From Paracoccus tibetensis (GTDB lineage: Bacteria > Pseudomonadota > Alphaproteobacteria > Rhodobacterales > Rhodobacteraceae): a stretch of DNA of 64,000 nt. This document shows positions 33,658 to 43,700 of the stretch, in pieces (positions within the stretch are counted from its first letter, which is position 1; the number at the start of each line of letters is the position of its first letter). Location of the stretch: the NCBI RefSeq assembly GCF_900102505.1, contig NZ_FMVT01000014.1:1-64000 (forward strand), in the 5' to 3' direction. The notes below the pieces were generated by a model that made no database searches, was not told the DNA's origin, and saw only the letters and a program-made list of their open reading frames with translations. The position numbers and the translations under genes are program-made.

Positions 33658-34014
33658 TCAGAACTTGGCCTGCGCCGAAACTCCATCGGCACCGGTGATC
33701 TGGACGGCGCCCGAAACTTCCTGCGGCAGTTCCGTGTCGGTATCGGCGGAGAGGACGCCGGGCTCCGAAGGTGCCAACGTGGCGCGCAGCGGCTTCCCGT
33801 CAACCAGCAGCATGGCTGTTCCGGACAGGGTCGACGTGTCCAGCTCGCTCTCGTCATCCATCGTGACGAAGACGTTGACGAGGGTGCCTGCGGTCGTGAC
33901 CTCGACGCGGTAGGGGCCGGCGTCGACCTGCATGCCGCCATTGGGCCCGATCCCGGGTTCGTGTGCCGCGAGCGGCGTTGCCAATAGCAGAGCAAGAGCG
34001 GTGATCTTCATCAT
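33658..34014 (-). CDS. Small exported protein of Cus operon
   Basis: The 118-residue product has a clear signal peptide (MMKITALALLLATPLAAHEPG) and a beta-rich remainder starting GIGPNGGMQVDAGPYRVEV. It lies 18 bases after the CusA gene. Homologous small HEPGxGPNGG proteins accompany CusA genes in related bacteria, but no function is established to my knowledge. The N-terminal His after cleavage and a few Met residues could bind metal. Confidence 0.72.
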   Translation of the reverse strand: MMKITALALLLATPLAAHEPGIGPNGGMQVDAGPYRVEVTTAGTLVNVFVTMDDESELDTSTLSGTAMLLVDGKPLRATLAPSEPGVLSADTDTELPQEVSGAVQITGADGVSAQAKF

Positions 34015-34032
34015 GTTTGTTATCCTTTCGGT

Positions 34033-37000
34033 TCAGAATGTGGTGGCAACAGGGGCTGTGGTTTGCTTGGCATCGCCCTGAGCGTGACGGGCGGCATCAA
34101 CGAGCCTTTCCAGCGGCTTTCGGCCGTATCGCAGAAAGAGGATCGGCGTCAGGAACGTGTCCAGCAGCGTGGAGGAGACGAGCCCGCCGAAGATGGTCAC
34201 CGCCACAGGATGCAGGATCTCCTTTCCCGGCGCTTCCGCGTCGATCATCAGCGGCACCAGCGCCACCCCGGCAGACAGGGCGGTCATGAGCACGGGGGTC
34301 AGACGCTCGAGTGAACCACGGATGATCAAGTCGGGCCCGAAGGGCAGCCCCTCATGGATTGCGAGGTTGATGTAGTGGCTGATCTTCAGGATGCCGTTCC
34401 GAGCTGCGATCCCGGTCAAGGTGATGAAGCCGATCATAGACGCCACGGAGAGGGGCTGTCCCGCGATCCACAGCGCCGCGACCGATCCGATCAGCGCCAG
34501 CGGCACTGAGCCCATGACGATCAGCGCGCAAGCCACCGAACGATAGCGGCTGTAGAGGATCGCGAAGACCAAGGTCAGCGACACGAGCGACAGAAGGGCG
34601 AGCGTGCGGCTGGCCTCTTCCTGGGCACGGAATGTCCCCTCCAGAGCCAGCGAGTAGCCCGGGGGCATGACCGTCTCCGCCATCACCTGTTCGATTTGCG
34701 CCACGACCGCCGCCATGTCGGTGCGGCCATCGGTATTGCCCAGCACGACCACGCGCCGTGCCCCGTTCTCGCGCAGGATCTGGTTCGGACCGTCGGCCTC
34801 ACGAACGTCTGCAAGCTCACGCACCGGCACCCATCCTGCAGGCGTCTCGATCAGCAGATCTCCCAGAGCCTGGGTCGTCCGGCCTTCGTCGGGCAGGCGC
34901 AGCATCACGTCGATGCTCCGGTTGCCGTCCACCAGGCGCGAGACCAGCTGACCGTTGGACAGCCGCTCCAACGCCTCGGTCACTTTTGCTGGCGGCACAC
35001 CGTGCAGCGCAGCCCGGTCATAATCCAGCTGGATCTCTAGCTGCGGGATGCGGACCTGTTTCTCGACCTGAAGATCGACAAGGCCCGGGATCGTCTCCAT
35101 GCGGCTCCGCATGTCCTCGGCAAGTCGCCGCATCGTGTCCAGATCAGGTCCGAACACCTTGAGCGCCAGCTGCGCCCGCACCCCCGACAGCATGTGGTCC
35201 AGCCGGTGCGAGATCGGCTGGCCGATGTTGACGACGACCGGCAGGATCGACAGACGCCCGCGAATATCCGCGAGGATCTCGTTCTTGGACCGCCCCGACC
35301 CGTCGAGATCGACCTCGATCTCGGAGGAATGAACCCCCTCGGCATGTTCATCCAGCTCTGCCCGACCCGTTCGGCGTCCGACCGCGCGGACCTCCGGCAC
35401 GTCAAGGATAAGGTTTTCGGCAATTAGCCCCACCCGTTGCGACTCCGCGAGCGAGATGCCGGGGTTGAACAGCATCGAGATGGTGAAGGTGCCCTCGTTG
35501 AAAGGCGGCAGGAAGGCGCGGGGCAAGGTGCTGGCCGAGAGCGCCGCAACGGTCACACCTATGGCCGCAGCTGTCATGATCGTCTTCTGCCGGCGGAACG
35601 CCACCTTCAGGGCGGCCCTATTGCCGCGCTTCAGCGTCCTGACAAGCCAGCCCTCGTGCTCGTTCAGCGTCTTCAGGCCAGGCAGCAGGTAGTAGGCCAT
35701 AACCGGCGTCAGGGTGATCGAGACGATCAGGCTGACAAGGATCGAGATGATGTAGGCTTGACCAAGCGGCGCGAAGAGGCGCCCCTCGATGCCGGTCAAG
35801 GCGAAGAGCGGCACGAAAACCAGCACAATGATCATGGTGGCATAGACGATGCCCGAGCGCACCTCCTGCGAGGCCGAAACCACCACCTCGAAAACCGGGC
35901 GCGGGTTGCCTGCTTCGCGGTTCTCGCGCAAGCGGCGGAAGATGTTCTCGACATCGACGACGGCATCATCGACCAGCTCGCCGATTGCGATGGCCAGTCC
36001 CCCCAGGGTCATGGTGTTGATCGACAGGCCCAGGACGTCGAAGACGATGGCAGTCACCAGGATCGAGACGGGAATCGCGGTCAGCGAGATGAAGGTCGTC
36101 CGCGTGTTGAGAAGAAAGGCGAACAGCACGATCGCAACGACGATAATGGCTTCTATTAGGACGGTCTGGACGTTCTTGACCGAAGTCTCGATGAAGTCGG
36201 CCTGACGGAAGAGGATGTTGTCGGCCTGAATGCCGTCCGGCAGTGCTCCAGACAGTTGTGCCAGCGCGGCCTCGACCTCACGCGTCAGCTGAACCGTGTC
36301 GATGTCCGGCTGCTTCTCGACGGAGATCACCACCGAAGGTGCGCCCATGTAGCCCGCATCGCCGCGCTTGGTGCGCGCGCCATAGGTCACGTCCGCCACG
36401 TGCTGCAGCAGGACGGGTTGACCCCCGTCGCTGGTGACCACGACCCTCTTCAGGTCGTCAATGCTCAGCGTGCTGCCGATGTTGCGGACTAAGTATTCGC
36501 GGGCGTATTGGTCGGTATAGCCGCCTCCGGTGTTGCCGCCGAAGTCCGCCAGCGCGCCTTCCACCTGCTCCAGGCTTACGCCGAGTGCCTGCATTGCCGC
36601 CATGTTCGGCGCGATGTGGATCTGGCGCACTTCCCCGCCGATCGGGATGACCTGGGCGATGCCCGGTATCGCCAGAAGGCGCGGACGGACCACGAAGTCA
36701 GCGGCGTCGCGGAGCTGCATTGGCGTGACCCCGTCCGGCGCGGTGACGGCAACCAGCATGATCTGACCCATGATCGAGCTGACCGGGCCCATCTGCGGCG
36801 CAACCCCTTCGGGCAGTTGCGGTGCGACCAGAGCCAGACGCTCGGCGATCTGCTGGCGGTTGCGGTAGATGTCGGTGTTCCAGCCGAACTCGACATAGAC
36901 GATCGACAACCCGATCCCGGAGACGGAGCGGACACGCTCGACCCCCGGCAGGCCGTTCATCTGCGTCTCGATCGGATAGCTGACCAGTTGCTCGACCTCG

Positions 37001-37176
37001 GGCGGTGCCAGGCCATCGGCCTCGGTCATGATGGTGACGGTCGGCCGGTTGAGGTCCGGGAAGACATCGACGGGCAGGCGCAGGGCGGTGAAGGCGCCCC
37101 ACACCATCAGCAAAGCCGCGATGGCCAGCACCAGCAGGCGGTTACGCAGCGACTGCGTGACGAGAAAGGTGAACAT
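34033..37176 (-). CDS. CusA/CzcA-family heavy-metal RND pump
   Basis: This is a 1047-residue HME-RND transporter with 12 membrane helices and two large periplasmic loops. Seen motifs include [13 protein letters not shown] near residue 37, [10 protein letters not shown], the proton-relay segment [17 protein letters not shown] in helix 4, and a C-terminal [20 protein letters not shown]. Such pumps export Cu(I)/Ag(I) or divalent metals through an outer-membrane channel. Coupling to a CusB-like adaptor and DUF305 points to copper/silver. No CusC-type outer-membrane gene is in the window. Confidence 0.93.
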   Translation of the reverse strand: MFTFLVTQSLRNRLLVLAIAALLMVWGAFTALRLPVDVFPDLNRPTVTIMTEADGLAPPEVEQLVSYPIETQMNGLPGVERVRSVSGIGLSIVYVEFGWNTDIYRNRQQIAERLALVAPQLPEGVAPQMGPVSSIMGQIMLVAVTAPDGVTPMQLRDAADFVVRPRLLAIPGIAQVIPIGGEVRQIHIAPNMAAMQALGVSLEQVEGALADFGGNTGGGYTDQYAREYLVRNIGSTLSIDDLKRVVVTSDGGQPVLLQHVADVTYGARTKRGDAGYMGAPSVVISVEKQPDIDTVQLTREVEAALAQLSGALPDGIQADNILFRQADFIETSVKNVQTVLIEAIIVVAIVLFAFLLNTRTTFISLTAIPVSILVTAIVFDVLGLSINTMTLGGLAIAIGELVDDAVVDVENIFRRLRENREAGNPRPVFEVVVSASQEVRSGIVYATMIIVLVFVPLFALTGIEGRLFAPLGQAYIISILVSLIVSITLTPVMAYYLLPGLKTLNEHEGWLVRTLKRGNRAALKVAFRRQKTIMTAAAIGVTVAALSASTLPRAFLPPFNEGTFTISMLFNPGISLAESQRVGLIAENLILDVPEVRAVGRRTGRAELDEHAEGVHSSEIEVDLDGSGRSKNEILADIRGRLSILPVVVNIGQPISHRLDHMLSGVRAQLALKVFGPDLDTMRRLAEDMRSRMETIPGLVDLQVEKQVRIPQLEIQLDYDRAALHGVPPAKVTEALERLSNGQLVSRLVDGNRSIDVMLRLPDEGRTTQALGDLLIETPAGWVPVRELADVREADGPNQILRENGARRVVVLGNTDGRTDMAAVVAQIEQVMAETVMPPGYSLALEGTFRAQEEASRTLALLSLVSLTLVFAILYSRYRSVACALIVMGSVPLALIGSVAALWIAGQPLSVASMIGFITLTGIAARNGILKISHYINLAIHEGLPFGPDLIIRGSLERLTPVLMTALSAGVALVPLMIDAEAPGKEILHPVAVTIFGGLVSSTLLDTFLTPILFLRYGRKPLERLVDAARHAQGDAKQTTAPVATTF

Positions 37177-37188
37177 GATGGCGGCCCC

Positions 37189-38877
37189 TCAGCGGAACTG
37201 GTTGAGGAGCTCTGCCCCCTGCGTCACGAGGCGCTCCCCGCTCTCGACCCCGGCGGCAATCAGCACCGACGCCGCATCGAGCGGGGCGACCCGGACCAGC
37301 CGCGGCTCGAAGACCTCGGGCGCCACATGCACGTAGACCATGTCCTGGCCGTTGGTGCCCCGCACCACCGCCTCTCGCGGCACCGCGACGCCCTCGGCCT
37401 CGCTGGAGGTTTCCGCGAAAACCGTGACGACGCTTCCGGGACCGGGCACGTCTTCGGCACGCTCAACGGTGAAATGGATCGGCTGCGCGCGGCCATTCTC
37501 GGGCAGGCCCGCACCCAGCAGTGTCAGGCTAACTTTGCTGCCGTCTCGCCCGAGGATCGATGCTGACTCTGCGATCGGCTGATCGCCGAAATGCATCGCC
37601 TCCACCCGAAGACGGGTCGGGTCGATGATGTGAAAGATCTCGCTGCTCGAGTCGACGATTAGCCCCGGCAGGGCATTCGCCTTCGAGATGATCCCGGCGA
37701 TTGGCGCCCGCAGTTCTTCCGCGTTCTGGTTGGGGTCTTCGAGGCCCGCGAGCTGGTCCCGCAGGCCCGTCAGCGTCAGCTCGGCTTCTTCCAGCTGCGT
37801 GCGCGAAACCGTGCCATTCAGGGCGAGGGTGCGCAGACGTTCGGTCTGGCGCTGCTGCAGGGCCAGCTGACGCTCAAGTTCCAAGCGGGACTGGCGCTGC
37901 GACGTCTGATCAGCAGCGCCGACGACGGGCAGCACATATCCCAGCACCTGCCCGGCCTCCACTTCGGACCCGATGGAGAGGAAGCCGCCTTCGGGGGCCG
38001 AAAGACGCCCGCCTGTCGCCGACTGCACAAGACCCGAGGCACTGGGGTCGGGGATGATGCGGCCCGGCATCGAGATTGCACTGCGGTGCTGCCCCTGCGC
38101 AGCCTGGATCGTGCGAATGGCAAGGATGCGCTGTGCGGGCTTGGGCGCGAAGACCGATCCGTCAGGCAGTCGCTGTGCAACATCGCGGATCACTGTGTCC
38201 GGCGGGGCGGCTTCGGCCACGGCCAAGGAGGCACTGAGCCCGAGGATCAGAACCGCGCCCCCGATTGTGATGACCGCAATCCGTCGCCGAAGCAGCGCCA
38301 TCAGCAGCGCGCCAGCCAGAAAGGCAGCCAGAAGCGCCGCGACCGCAGCAGGAGCGGCTGGAGCCGTTTCAGCGCGCCGGGCAAGATCGCGCAGACCCTG
38401 CTGCGCGGCAGCGACCATTCCTGGCAGACTGGCGAATGCTCCGCTCGCCGCAAGGGCTGCGGCCGGAGCGGCGGGCGCCGGGATCGTCAGGCTTGTCGTG
38501 AGAAAATCGATGCTGCTGTCATCGGCAACGGTAAAGAGCAGCTCATGGGTGCCCGGTGCGGCGATCCAGTCAGCCTCCAGCCGATAGATCTCGCCCGAGG
38601 GCTGCGCCTGCATGGACCCCGCCGGCGTCTCCACGTCGATGGTCGCGCCGATGATCGGCGTATTTGTCTCGAACTGGTCGAGGTAAATCGTCAGCATGTT
38701 CCCGTTTGCAACCGCGACGAGTTCAAATGGCGGCGCACTGGCCGACGCACGCGGCGCCGTCTGCACAGTCAGGACGGGAAGTGCATCGCCATGGTCATGG
38801 CCTTCGTGGCCGCGAGCCGGGGTGATGAGCAGCAAGCCGCACAGTGCGGCCGGAACGACAGGACGGATCAACGTCAT
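37189..38877 (-). CDS. CusB-like periplasmic adaptor with extended N-terminus
   Basis: The 562-residue adaptor has a signal peptide, a short HEGHDHGD metal-like sequence, and a beta-rich domain to about residue 140. One internal hydrophobic segment (about 170-220) precedes the membrane-fusion core: FLSIGSEVEAGQVLGYVLPV, a hairpin coiled coil with RQSRLELERQLALQQRQTERLR, and barrel domains. The extra N-terminal domain plus membrane segment makes it longer than typical CusB (about 400). It precedes CusA by 12 bases. Confidence 0.9.
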   Translation of the reverse strand: MTLIRPVVPAALCGLLLITPARGHEGHDHGDALPVLTVQTAPRASASAPPFELVAVANGNMLTIYLDQFETNTPIIGATIDVETPAGSMQAQPSGEIYRLEADWIAAPGTHELLFTVADDSSIDFLTTSLTIPAPAAPAAALAASGAFASLPGMVAAAQQGLRDLARRAETAPAAPAAVAALLAAFLAGALLMALLRRRIAVITIGGAVLILGLSASLAVAEAAPPDTVIRDVAQRLPDGSVFAPKPAQRILAIRTIQAAQGQHRSAISMPGRIIPDPSASGLVQSATGGRLSAPEGGFLSIGSEVEAGQVLGYVLPVVGAADQTSQRQSRLELERQLALQQRQTERLRTLALNGTVSRTQLEEAELTLTGLRDQLAGLEDPNQNAEELRAPIAGIISKANALPGLIVDSSSEIFHIIDPTRLRVEAMHFGDQPIAESASILGRDGSKVSLTLLGAGLPENGRAQPIHFTVERAEDVPGPGSVVTVFAETSSEAEGVAVPREAVVRGTNGQDMVYVHVAPEVFEPRLVRVAPLDAASVLIAAGVESGERLVTQGAELLNQFR

Positions 38878-38940
38878 GGGAAGCCCGAAAGTGGCAGTGC
38901 CGGAAAAACCGCAGGATGCGGCTGGCTACAACGTTTCGGG

Positions 38941-39330
38941 TCAAGCCTTCGGAGGGCGCCTTGTGCCGGCTCCGGTATCGAAGATCTCCCACCACTCTAG
39001 GCCGGGGCGATGAGCTGCAGCATAGAGTCGCCGTGAAACGTCACGACTGGCAGCGGTGCTGACGACGGTCAGGCAGGACCCGACGAGGCAGCACCCTAAG
39101 GTGCAGTCTGCTTCTTCCTCAGCCGCTGCGGCTTGGTCGAAAACGTCCTTCTGCGGCTCGCCCGTCAGCTGTTGTGCCAGGTCCGGTTGCAGTGCGTGCA
39201 AACCATGGGCGTGGGACGTCGAGGGAAAGGCGGCAGACCCAAGCAGGACCAGCAGGAAGACCACAGCGATACGCACAATCCAGGTTGGCAGGTGGCTGCC
39301 GGGCAGGATGGTGGAAGGATGATCCAGCAT
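38941..39330 (-). CDS. Small Cys-containing exported or membrane protein
   Basis: The 129-residue product starts MLDHPSTILPGSHLP, with one hydrophobic segment (IVRIAVVFLLVLLGSAA) ending near HAHGLHALQ. It then has an acidic stretch and CTLGCCLVGSC, where four cysteines cluster. Such short proteins head cus-like operons in related bacteria and may trap Cu in the periplasm. I do not know a characterised homologue. It is 63 bases upstream of the CusB-like gene. Confidence 0.65.
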   Translation of the reverse strand: MLDHPSTILPGSHLPTWIVRIAVVFLLVLLGSAAFPSTSHAHGLHALQPDLAQQLTGEPQKDVFDQAAAAEEEADCTLGCCLVGSCLTVVSTAASRDVSRRLYAAAHRPGLEWWEIFDTGAGTRRPPKA

Positions 39331-40231
39331 CTGAGCGTGCGTTTCTCGAAAGAGCCTGTCGTTGCCGCAATCGCTAGCACCCGGATCACGTGCTGGCAAA
39401 TGCAAAGAACGTTATCGATCAGAACAGATCATTCCTTTCCTCATTGCGGGCATCTGCTTGGTGCAGCTGCGCCTCAGCAAGTGGTCGAACGTGACCAAGC
39501 GTTTTTGAGCAGCCCATCACCTACACCTGTAGCTCTGCGGGATTTCACGATTGTCGGCTATGGAAAAGCTGCACCGCAGCAAGGACACAGGCCTGGCCAA
39601 CGACTTTCAGGCGAAAGGGGGTTTCTGCAGCTGCACTCGCTGCCGCGGGCGCGAATGGCGGCTGTGGGCTCTTCGCGTTGATGCGACCAAGCCGTCGAGA
39701 GGCTGCTCTTCAGAGATATGGTGATCGCGGGCACCGCGATCGCTGATCCAACGGACAGCCGCGCCTCCGCTTCGCTCTGGCACAGCTGACGATCTTTCAT
39801 TTCTTTTTCCGCCTGCCATCCGGCCGGCGATCCGAACACGGGCTCTGGTGCCGCTGCGCGTCAGCCTCCACAGAGAAATCCGGTTCCTCCCACGCCAAGG
39901 CGCGGGTCCCTCCCAATTTCACTGCTCCGGCCCCGTGTGTCTGATCGCCGTCCGGCCGCAGGTCGGGCTGCGCCCACCCTGCTTTGCCCTTCGGATGACA
40001 TGAAGTCATCCAAAGTGAAAAGCAGCGATGGCTTCGCCACTGGCGGAAGCAGGAAGGAGCGCCACGACATGTCAGGCTTAATCAGCATACGCGCTGGAGA
40101 TTGGGCTGCGGCCCATCAGAGGCAGACCTTTGTGACAGGAAAGGCAAGCCCGCCCTGTCATTGGGGATAGGACCCACTGCTTTCACTGAATTTTTCTGCC
40201 CATTGGAGGCAGGACTATCTGACCACTGCCA
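39331..40231. other. ~900-bp non-coding boundary of the metal module
   Basis: No supported gene. The stretch contains a relic at 39659-39684 that matches 21071-21096 in inverted orientation. It also contains a short open frame around 40070-40170 (SGLISIRAGDWAAAHQRQ...) that I cannot assign. The region ends exactly where the 58-bp leader repeat begins. Confidence 0.45.
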
Positions 40232-40289
40232 CCGATTATCGGCACCAAGACCGGAACGGGCATCACCACAAGGAAGGCCGAACATGGCT
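40232..40289 (+). repeat. 58-bp gene-leader repeat, copy 2 (other 14851-14908)
   Basis: Identical to copy 1 except one base, including the AAGGAAGG ribosome site and ATGGCT. Here it precedes the 85-residue protein gene rather than ardC. Confidence 0.88.
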
Positions 40290-40541
40290 ATTTTCGAGAT
40301 TGTCACGATGACCGACGACCACGGCATGAGCCGCGTTCATACTGATGATTTGACGGCGTGGGCCGAGGATATGGGCACCGAGATTACCGGGACGGAAACC
40401 CGCACCCGCCTTCGCCCGGAGTTGCAGGGCCAGCCCATCCTTTCCGGCTTTGTCGGCCCTTGCTGGGGCGGCCGCTCTGACGCGGGCGAACCCATCATTC
40501 GCTATGAAGATAGCGGCACCTATGCCGCGCTCAGCCAGTGA
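40284..40541 (+). CDS. Small hypothetical protein, 85 residues
   Basis: It starts MAIFEIVTMTDDHGMS after a strong AAGGAAGG and contains DDLTAWAEDMGTEITG, then GFVGPCWGGRSDAGEPIIRYED. It is acidic, without signal or membrane segment. It is the first gene of a rightward four-gene set of plasmid proteins that leads into the DUF4942-type methyltransferase. I do not recognise a family. Confidence 0.7.
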   Translation: MAIFEIVTMTDDHGMSRVHTDDLTAWAEDMGTEITGTETRTRLRPELQGQPILSGFVGPCWGGRSDAGEPIIRYEDSGTYAALSQ

Positions 40542-40552
40542 GGGGGGCGGAA

Positions 40553-41026
40553 ATGACTCACTTTTCCGTTGTGCAGATCGACATGCACCCGGCCCCCTAC
40601 GTTGCCGCGACCGGCAGCGCCCGCAGCGCCCAAATCCTCGCCCGCCTTGTGGGCGAGCGTTGCCCCGGCAACGTGTTCGGCATCCGCGACAAAGCGGAGT
40701 TTTTCGGACCCAAGAGCAACGGCTTCATCCGAGATTGCGCCCGGTCCTTCGAGGTTCAGAAGATCGCGGCCGACGAGCTGATGGCCGAGGCTGACGACAA
40801 CCCCGACCAGCTAACCAAGTGGCACGTCTATTTCTACGACAGCGGCGCCGGAGACTATCGCTTCAAGGTAAACGCCTATCTCGACCACGACTTGCGCGTC
40901 CGGGCCAAGTGCGAAGCCGACCCGGAGTTGATCGGGCGGGGCGTCGTCTATGGCGACGGGCCGACGATGGAAACGCTCTATCTGATGCTCGATGCCTTAA
41001 CCGCCAGCCGCGAGACTGCGGCATGA
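40553..41026 (+). CDS. Hypothetical plasmid protein, 157 residues
   Basis: It starts MTHFSVVQIDMHPAPYV at 40553 after GGGGGGCGG; a GTG at 40538 would overlap the previous stop. The sequence has mixed alpha/beta character with FFGPKSNGFIRDCARSFEVQKI and KWHVYFYDSGAGDYRFKVNAYLDHD. There is no transmembrane region or recognised motif. It is coupled by ATGA to the next small gene. Confidence 0.7.
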   Translation: MTHFSVVQIDMHPAPYVAATGSARSAQILARLVGERCPGNVFGIRDKAEFFGPKSNGFIRDCARSFEVQKIAADELMAEADDNPDQLTKWHVYFYDSGAGDYRFKVNAYLDHDLRVRAKCEADPELIGRGVVYGDGPTMETLYLMLDALTASRETAA

Positions 41027-41187
41027 GCTGGCACAACTTCGAGACAAGGGCGCATCCGTGCGCCCTTCCCCTTCCCCATGAGTCCGAGGACCTGGCGTGG
41101 CGCTACGCGCGCCGCCACGGGCACGAGGTTTGGGAAATTGTGGACAACGGCCGGACCGCCCGCGAGCGGTTTCTGGGCCAAGGCTGA
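41023..41187 (+). CDS. Small hypothetical protein, 54 residues
   Basis: The frame MSWHNFETRAHPCALPLP...RFLGQG overlaps the previous stop (ATGA) and ends 10 bases before the methyltransferase start. It has RYARRHGHEVWEIVDNGRTARERFLGQG, an amphipathic basic C-terminus. The function is unknown; the coupled start supports coding. Confidence 0.6.
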   Translation: MSWHNFETRAHPCALPLPHESEDLAWRYARRHGHEVWEIVDNGRTARERFLGQG

Positions 41188-41197
41188 CGGTGACAAC

Positions 41198-42547
41198 ATG
41201 ACATTTCACAACGCAGAGTTTCCGAAGATCGGAGAGACGCAGGAACACGCCGCGCCCGTCTTGCGCCGCAGCCTGGCCGAGATCGTGGCCGAGTATGATG
41301 AGAAGGAAGCCGCCATCCCCGAAGCGATGGCCGCGTTTAGCCAAGCCGAGACGGCAATCAGTGTCGCGGCCTGCATCGGCGGAGCCTATGGAGGCCAAGT
41401 CTTTTCGCGTAGCCCGAGCCTCTATGAACGCGACGTGAGGCTTGCCCTTCTGCGCTCAGCTTGGAAGCACGTCTATGAGGGCTTGAACATCGAGCGGATC
41501 GCCAGCGCCAAGGACCGCAAGCAGCTCGACTTGAAGCTGACGAACCCCCTGCCCTTTACAATGGCGAACCTCAGAGAAGTCTTTGGCGATTACCTGTTGG
41601 ACCCCCGCTTTCACGTCCTGAAAGGGCTGGCCGAGTGCTTCTGCGACCTGGACCCGGCCTATAAGAGCCATTCCAAAGTCAAGATCGGTGTCGAGGGTCT
41701 GCCCAAGCGCATCATCATCGGCAGCGCGACCGGATGGAACAGTTGGGGCCAAGAGCGGCTGAAAGACACGCTGAACGCCCTGCGCGTCTATCGCGGCCAG
41801 CCGCGCTATGACTATCGCGAGTTTGCCGACATGATGAAGGAAGCCGAGCGGCACGGCGAGGCCGATTGCTGCGCTGGCTCCGTTCGCGCCTTCAAGAACG
41901 GCAACGCCCACCTGATTTTCAACGAGCAAGGGCGGCGCGACATTAACCGGGCGCTGGCCGAGTTCTACGGCGAGGTTCTTCCCGACGCGCCCACCGAGGC
42001 CGAGGCCAAGCGGCCAAGCATCGAGGTTGCCCGTGACCTGCAATTCTACCCGACGCCCCGGCACGTCGCGCAAGAGATCATCGGCGCGCTGCACCTGTCG
42101 GGCGGCGAACACGTTCTTGAGCCGTCATGCGGCGATGGCCGGATCATGGACGAGCTGGCGGCATGGAATGACAGCCGCGAAGATCGTCGCGGCCGAGATC
42201 CTGTGACCGTGACCGGCATCGAGTATGACGCTGGTCGCGCCGAGCGGGCCCGCGCAAAGGGGCATCACGTCATGACCGCGAATTTCCTACAGGTCGCACC
42301 TTACGCGCGCTTTGATCGTGTCGTGATGAACCCCCCCTTCTACGGCAAACACTACAAGCTCCACCTCGATCACGCGGAGAAGTTCTTGAAGCCGGGCGGC
42401 GTCCTGGTCTGCATCCTGCCCGCGACCGCCTACTATGACCACGGCTCCATCCTTGGCCGGTGGAATGATCTTCCTGTAGGCAGCTTCGCCAGTTCCGGCA
42501 CGAACGTCCCGACCGGATATTGTGTCTATCACAAGCCGCGCCCCTGA
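41198..42547 (+). CDS. DUF4942-type N6-adenine DNA methyltransferase-like protein
   Basis: The 449-residue protein starts MTFHNAEFPKIGE at 41198. The N-terminal half fits the DUF4942 domain (RLALLRSAWKHVYEGLNIERIASAKDRK). The C-terminal half is an AdoMet methyltransferase with motif I VLEPSCGDGRIMDEL, an acidic motif II GIEYDAGRAE, and the catalytic NPPFYGKHY of N6-adenine enzymes. No restriction nuclease is adjacent, so it looks like an orphan plasmid methylase that may mask the DNA from host restriction, complementing ArdC. Confidence 0.88.
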   Translation: MTFHNAEFPKIGETQEHAAPVLRRSLAEIVAEYDEKEAAIPEAMAAFSQAETAISVAACIGGAYGGQVFSRSPSLYERDVRLALLRSAWKHVYEGLNIERIASAKDRKQLDLKLTNPLPFTMANLREVFGDYLLDPRFHVLKGLAECFCDLDPAYKSHSKVKIGVEGLPKRIIIGSATGWNSWGQERLKDTLNALRVYRGQPRYDYREFADMMKEAERHGEADCCAGSVRAFKNGNAHLIFNEQGRRDINRALAEFYGEVLPDAPTEAEAKRPSIEVARDLQFYPTPRHVAQEIIGALHLSGGEHVLEPSCGDGRIMDELAAWNDSREDRRGRDPVTVTGIEYDAGRAERARAKGHHVMTANFLQVAPYARFDRVVMNPPFYGKHYKLHLDHAEKFLKPGGVLVCILPATAYYDHGSILGRWNDLPVGSFASSGTNVPTGYCVYHKPRP

Positions 42548-42553
42548 GCGCCG

Positions 42554-42577
42554 GGCGGGCCTTCCGGCCCGCCTTTT
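42554..42577 (+). terminator. Rho-independent terminator
   Basis: GGCGGGCC-TTCC-GGCCCGCC followed by TTTT lies six bases after the methyltransferase stop. Confidence 0.88.
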
Positions 42578-42626
42578 CCCCCTCTAGCTTGAAGAAAAGG
42601 CACCCTTCCTGACAAGAGCGACAGTT

Positions 42627-42663
42627 AAGCAGAAGGCCCCAGGCTGCACGGGGCCTTCTGCTT
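42627..42663. terminator. Bidirectional hairpin between convergent genes
   Basis: A 14-bp perfect stem (AAGCAGAAGGCCCC with its complement) and a 9-base loop lie between the rightward methyltransferase set and the leftward thermonuclease gene, overlapping the latter's stop. Confidence 0.7.
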
Positions 42664-43207
42664 ATCTATGCTTCGCTCGCCATTCCTGCGGTTCCATGAA
42701 GGCCCCTGCGAAAATCCCGCTTGCATCTGCCCGAGCTGCGGCTTCGGCCGCTTCGTAAGCCCGACTGTAGCGAGTGTAGGCGACGGCCCAACCCGCTCTT
42801 ACGAGCCAGTAATTCAGGCTCAGGCCCCCTGCTTCACAGTCGGCCACAGCCCGGCCGTAAGCATCGGTATCTTTCACGACGCATTGGACGTTTCGCCCTT
42901 CTAGCCTTCGTGCCAGCTCATCAGCCGCACGGTGGCCACAGTTCCAGTCATAGCCCGCCGCGTCCTGGCATAACTGGTCCTTTTCCACTGCGTCGATGCC
43001 GAAAAGGCGAACGCGCGCCCCTTCTATATCGAGCGTATCACCGTCGATGACACGCGCCTGCCCGGAAATGATCTGGTGATCGCCTTTAGAAAGCGGCGTG
43101 AAAACTTCCTGTGCTTCATCGTCCCATTCGTCTGCCAGCCCGCCGAGGATCGCCACCATTAGCACAGCGCCCACAGCCATGCCCGGTCCGAAACAGGCTT
43201 TGCGCAC
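42662..43207 (-). CDS. Thermonuclease/SNase-family exported nuclease
   Basis: About 181 residues, with a GTG start (VRKACFGPGMAVG) chosen for the AGGGACG upstream and a membrane-type signal (AVGAVLMVAILGGL). The SNase domain has ISGQARVIDGDTLDI, VRLFGIDAVEKDQLC, the catalytic Arg/Glu region, and DTDAYGRAVADC. Four cysteines suggest disulfides, so it probably acts in the periplasm. SNases of this type are frequent next to T4SS regions, for DNA or envelope clearance. A TTG or internal ATG start cannot be excluded. Confidence 0.85.
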   Translation of the reverse strand: MRKACFGPGMAVGAVLMVAILGGLADEWDDEAQEVFTPLSKGDHQIISGQARVIDGDTLDIEGARVRLFGIDAVEKDQLCQDAAGYDWNCGHRAADELARRLEGRNVQCVVKDTDAYGRAVADCEAGGLSLNYWLVRAGWAVAYTRYSRAYEAAEAAARADASGIFAGAFMEPQEWRAKHR

Positions 43208-43230
43208 CGTCCCTGTTCGTCCTGGCACTG

Positions 43231-43641
43231 CTACCTGACACAATTCGCAGGCAGTGAACCCTCTATGGTAAGGATGACTTCCTTGCCGCTTGCGGTGAAC
43301 GTGATCGTTCCAGGGGTTTCAATAGCGGCAATAAGCTCATTCCATTCTTCAGCCGCCTCGCCCAGGATCGAGCCTCCGGATAGAGGATAGGTTAGCGTTT
43401 CGGTTTCCGTTCGAACTTCTACGGTATCGCCTTCCATGAATTCCCCGCTGTCGGTGGCAACAACATGAAACTCTGGTGGCGTCCAAAGCCCTTCGGGATC
43501 GCACACCACCTCAAGACGTGCGGTGCCGTCTTGGACGGTATGTGAAAATATCCCTTTAACTTCCTCAGACTGCCATTGCGCCGCACTTATTGGCAGCGCC
43601 GACGCGGCTAGCGCGAGTATAGAAGTTGCAAAATCCTTCAT
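43231..43641 (-). CDS. Exported hypothetical protein
   Basis: The 136-residue product starts MKDFATSILALAASALPISA after AAGGAGA, with a signal peptide ending SAAQ. The mature part is beta-rich, with a cysteine pair (VVCDPEG and ANCVR) that could form a disulfide. It lies upstream of the thermonuclease on the same strand. I know no function. Confidence 0.7.
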   Translation of the reverse strand: MKDFATSILALAASALPISAAQWQSEEVKGIFSHTVQDGTARLEVVCDPEGLWTPPEFHVVATDSGEFMEGDTVEVRTETETLTYPLSGGSILGEAAEEWNELIAAIETPGTITFTASGKEVILTIEGSLPANCVR

Positions 43642-43700
43642 CCTAATCTCCTTCACCGGCAAAAGAGTCGAGGCGCGCGAGCGCGCTGCACTGAATAGCG

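Noticed and set aside
21071..39684. 26-bp match between 21071-21096 and 39659-39684 in inverted orientation, as ends of a transposon
   Set aside because: The match is 24 of 26 and extends only weakly. There are no flanking duplications and no transposase between that would mobilise the block. It is more likely shared backbone relic.
39937..40170. Possible 77-codon gene containing SGLISIRAGDWAAAHQRQ
   Set aside because: The beginning is low-complexity and unlike a protein start, there is no good ribosome site, and the region carries relic sequence. It could be a fragment of a lost gene, but I cannot support it.
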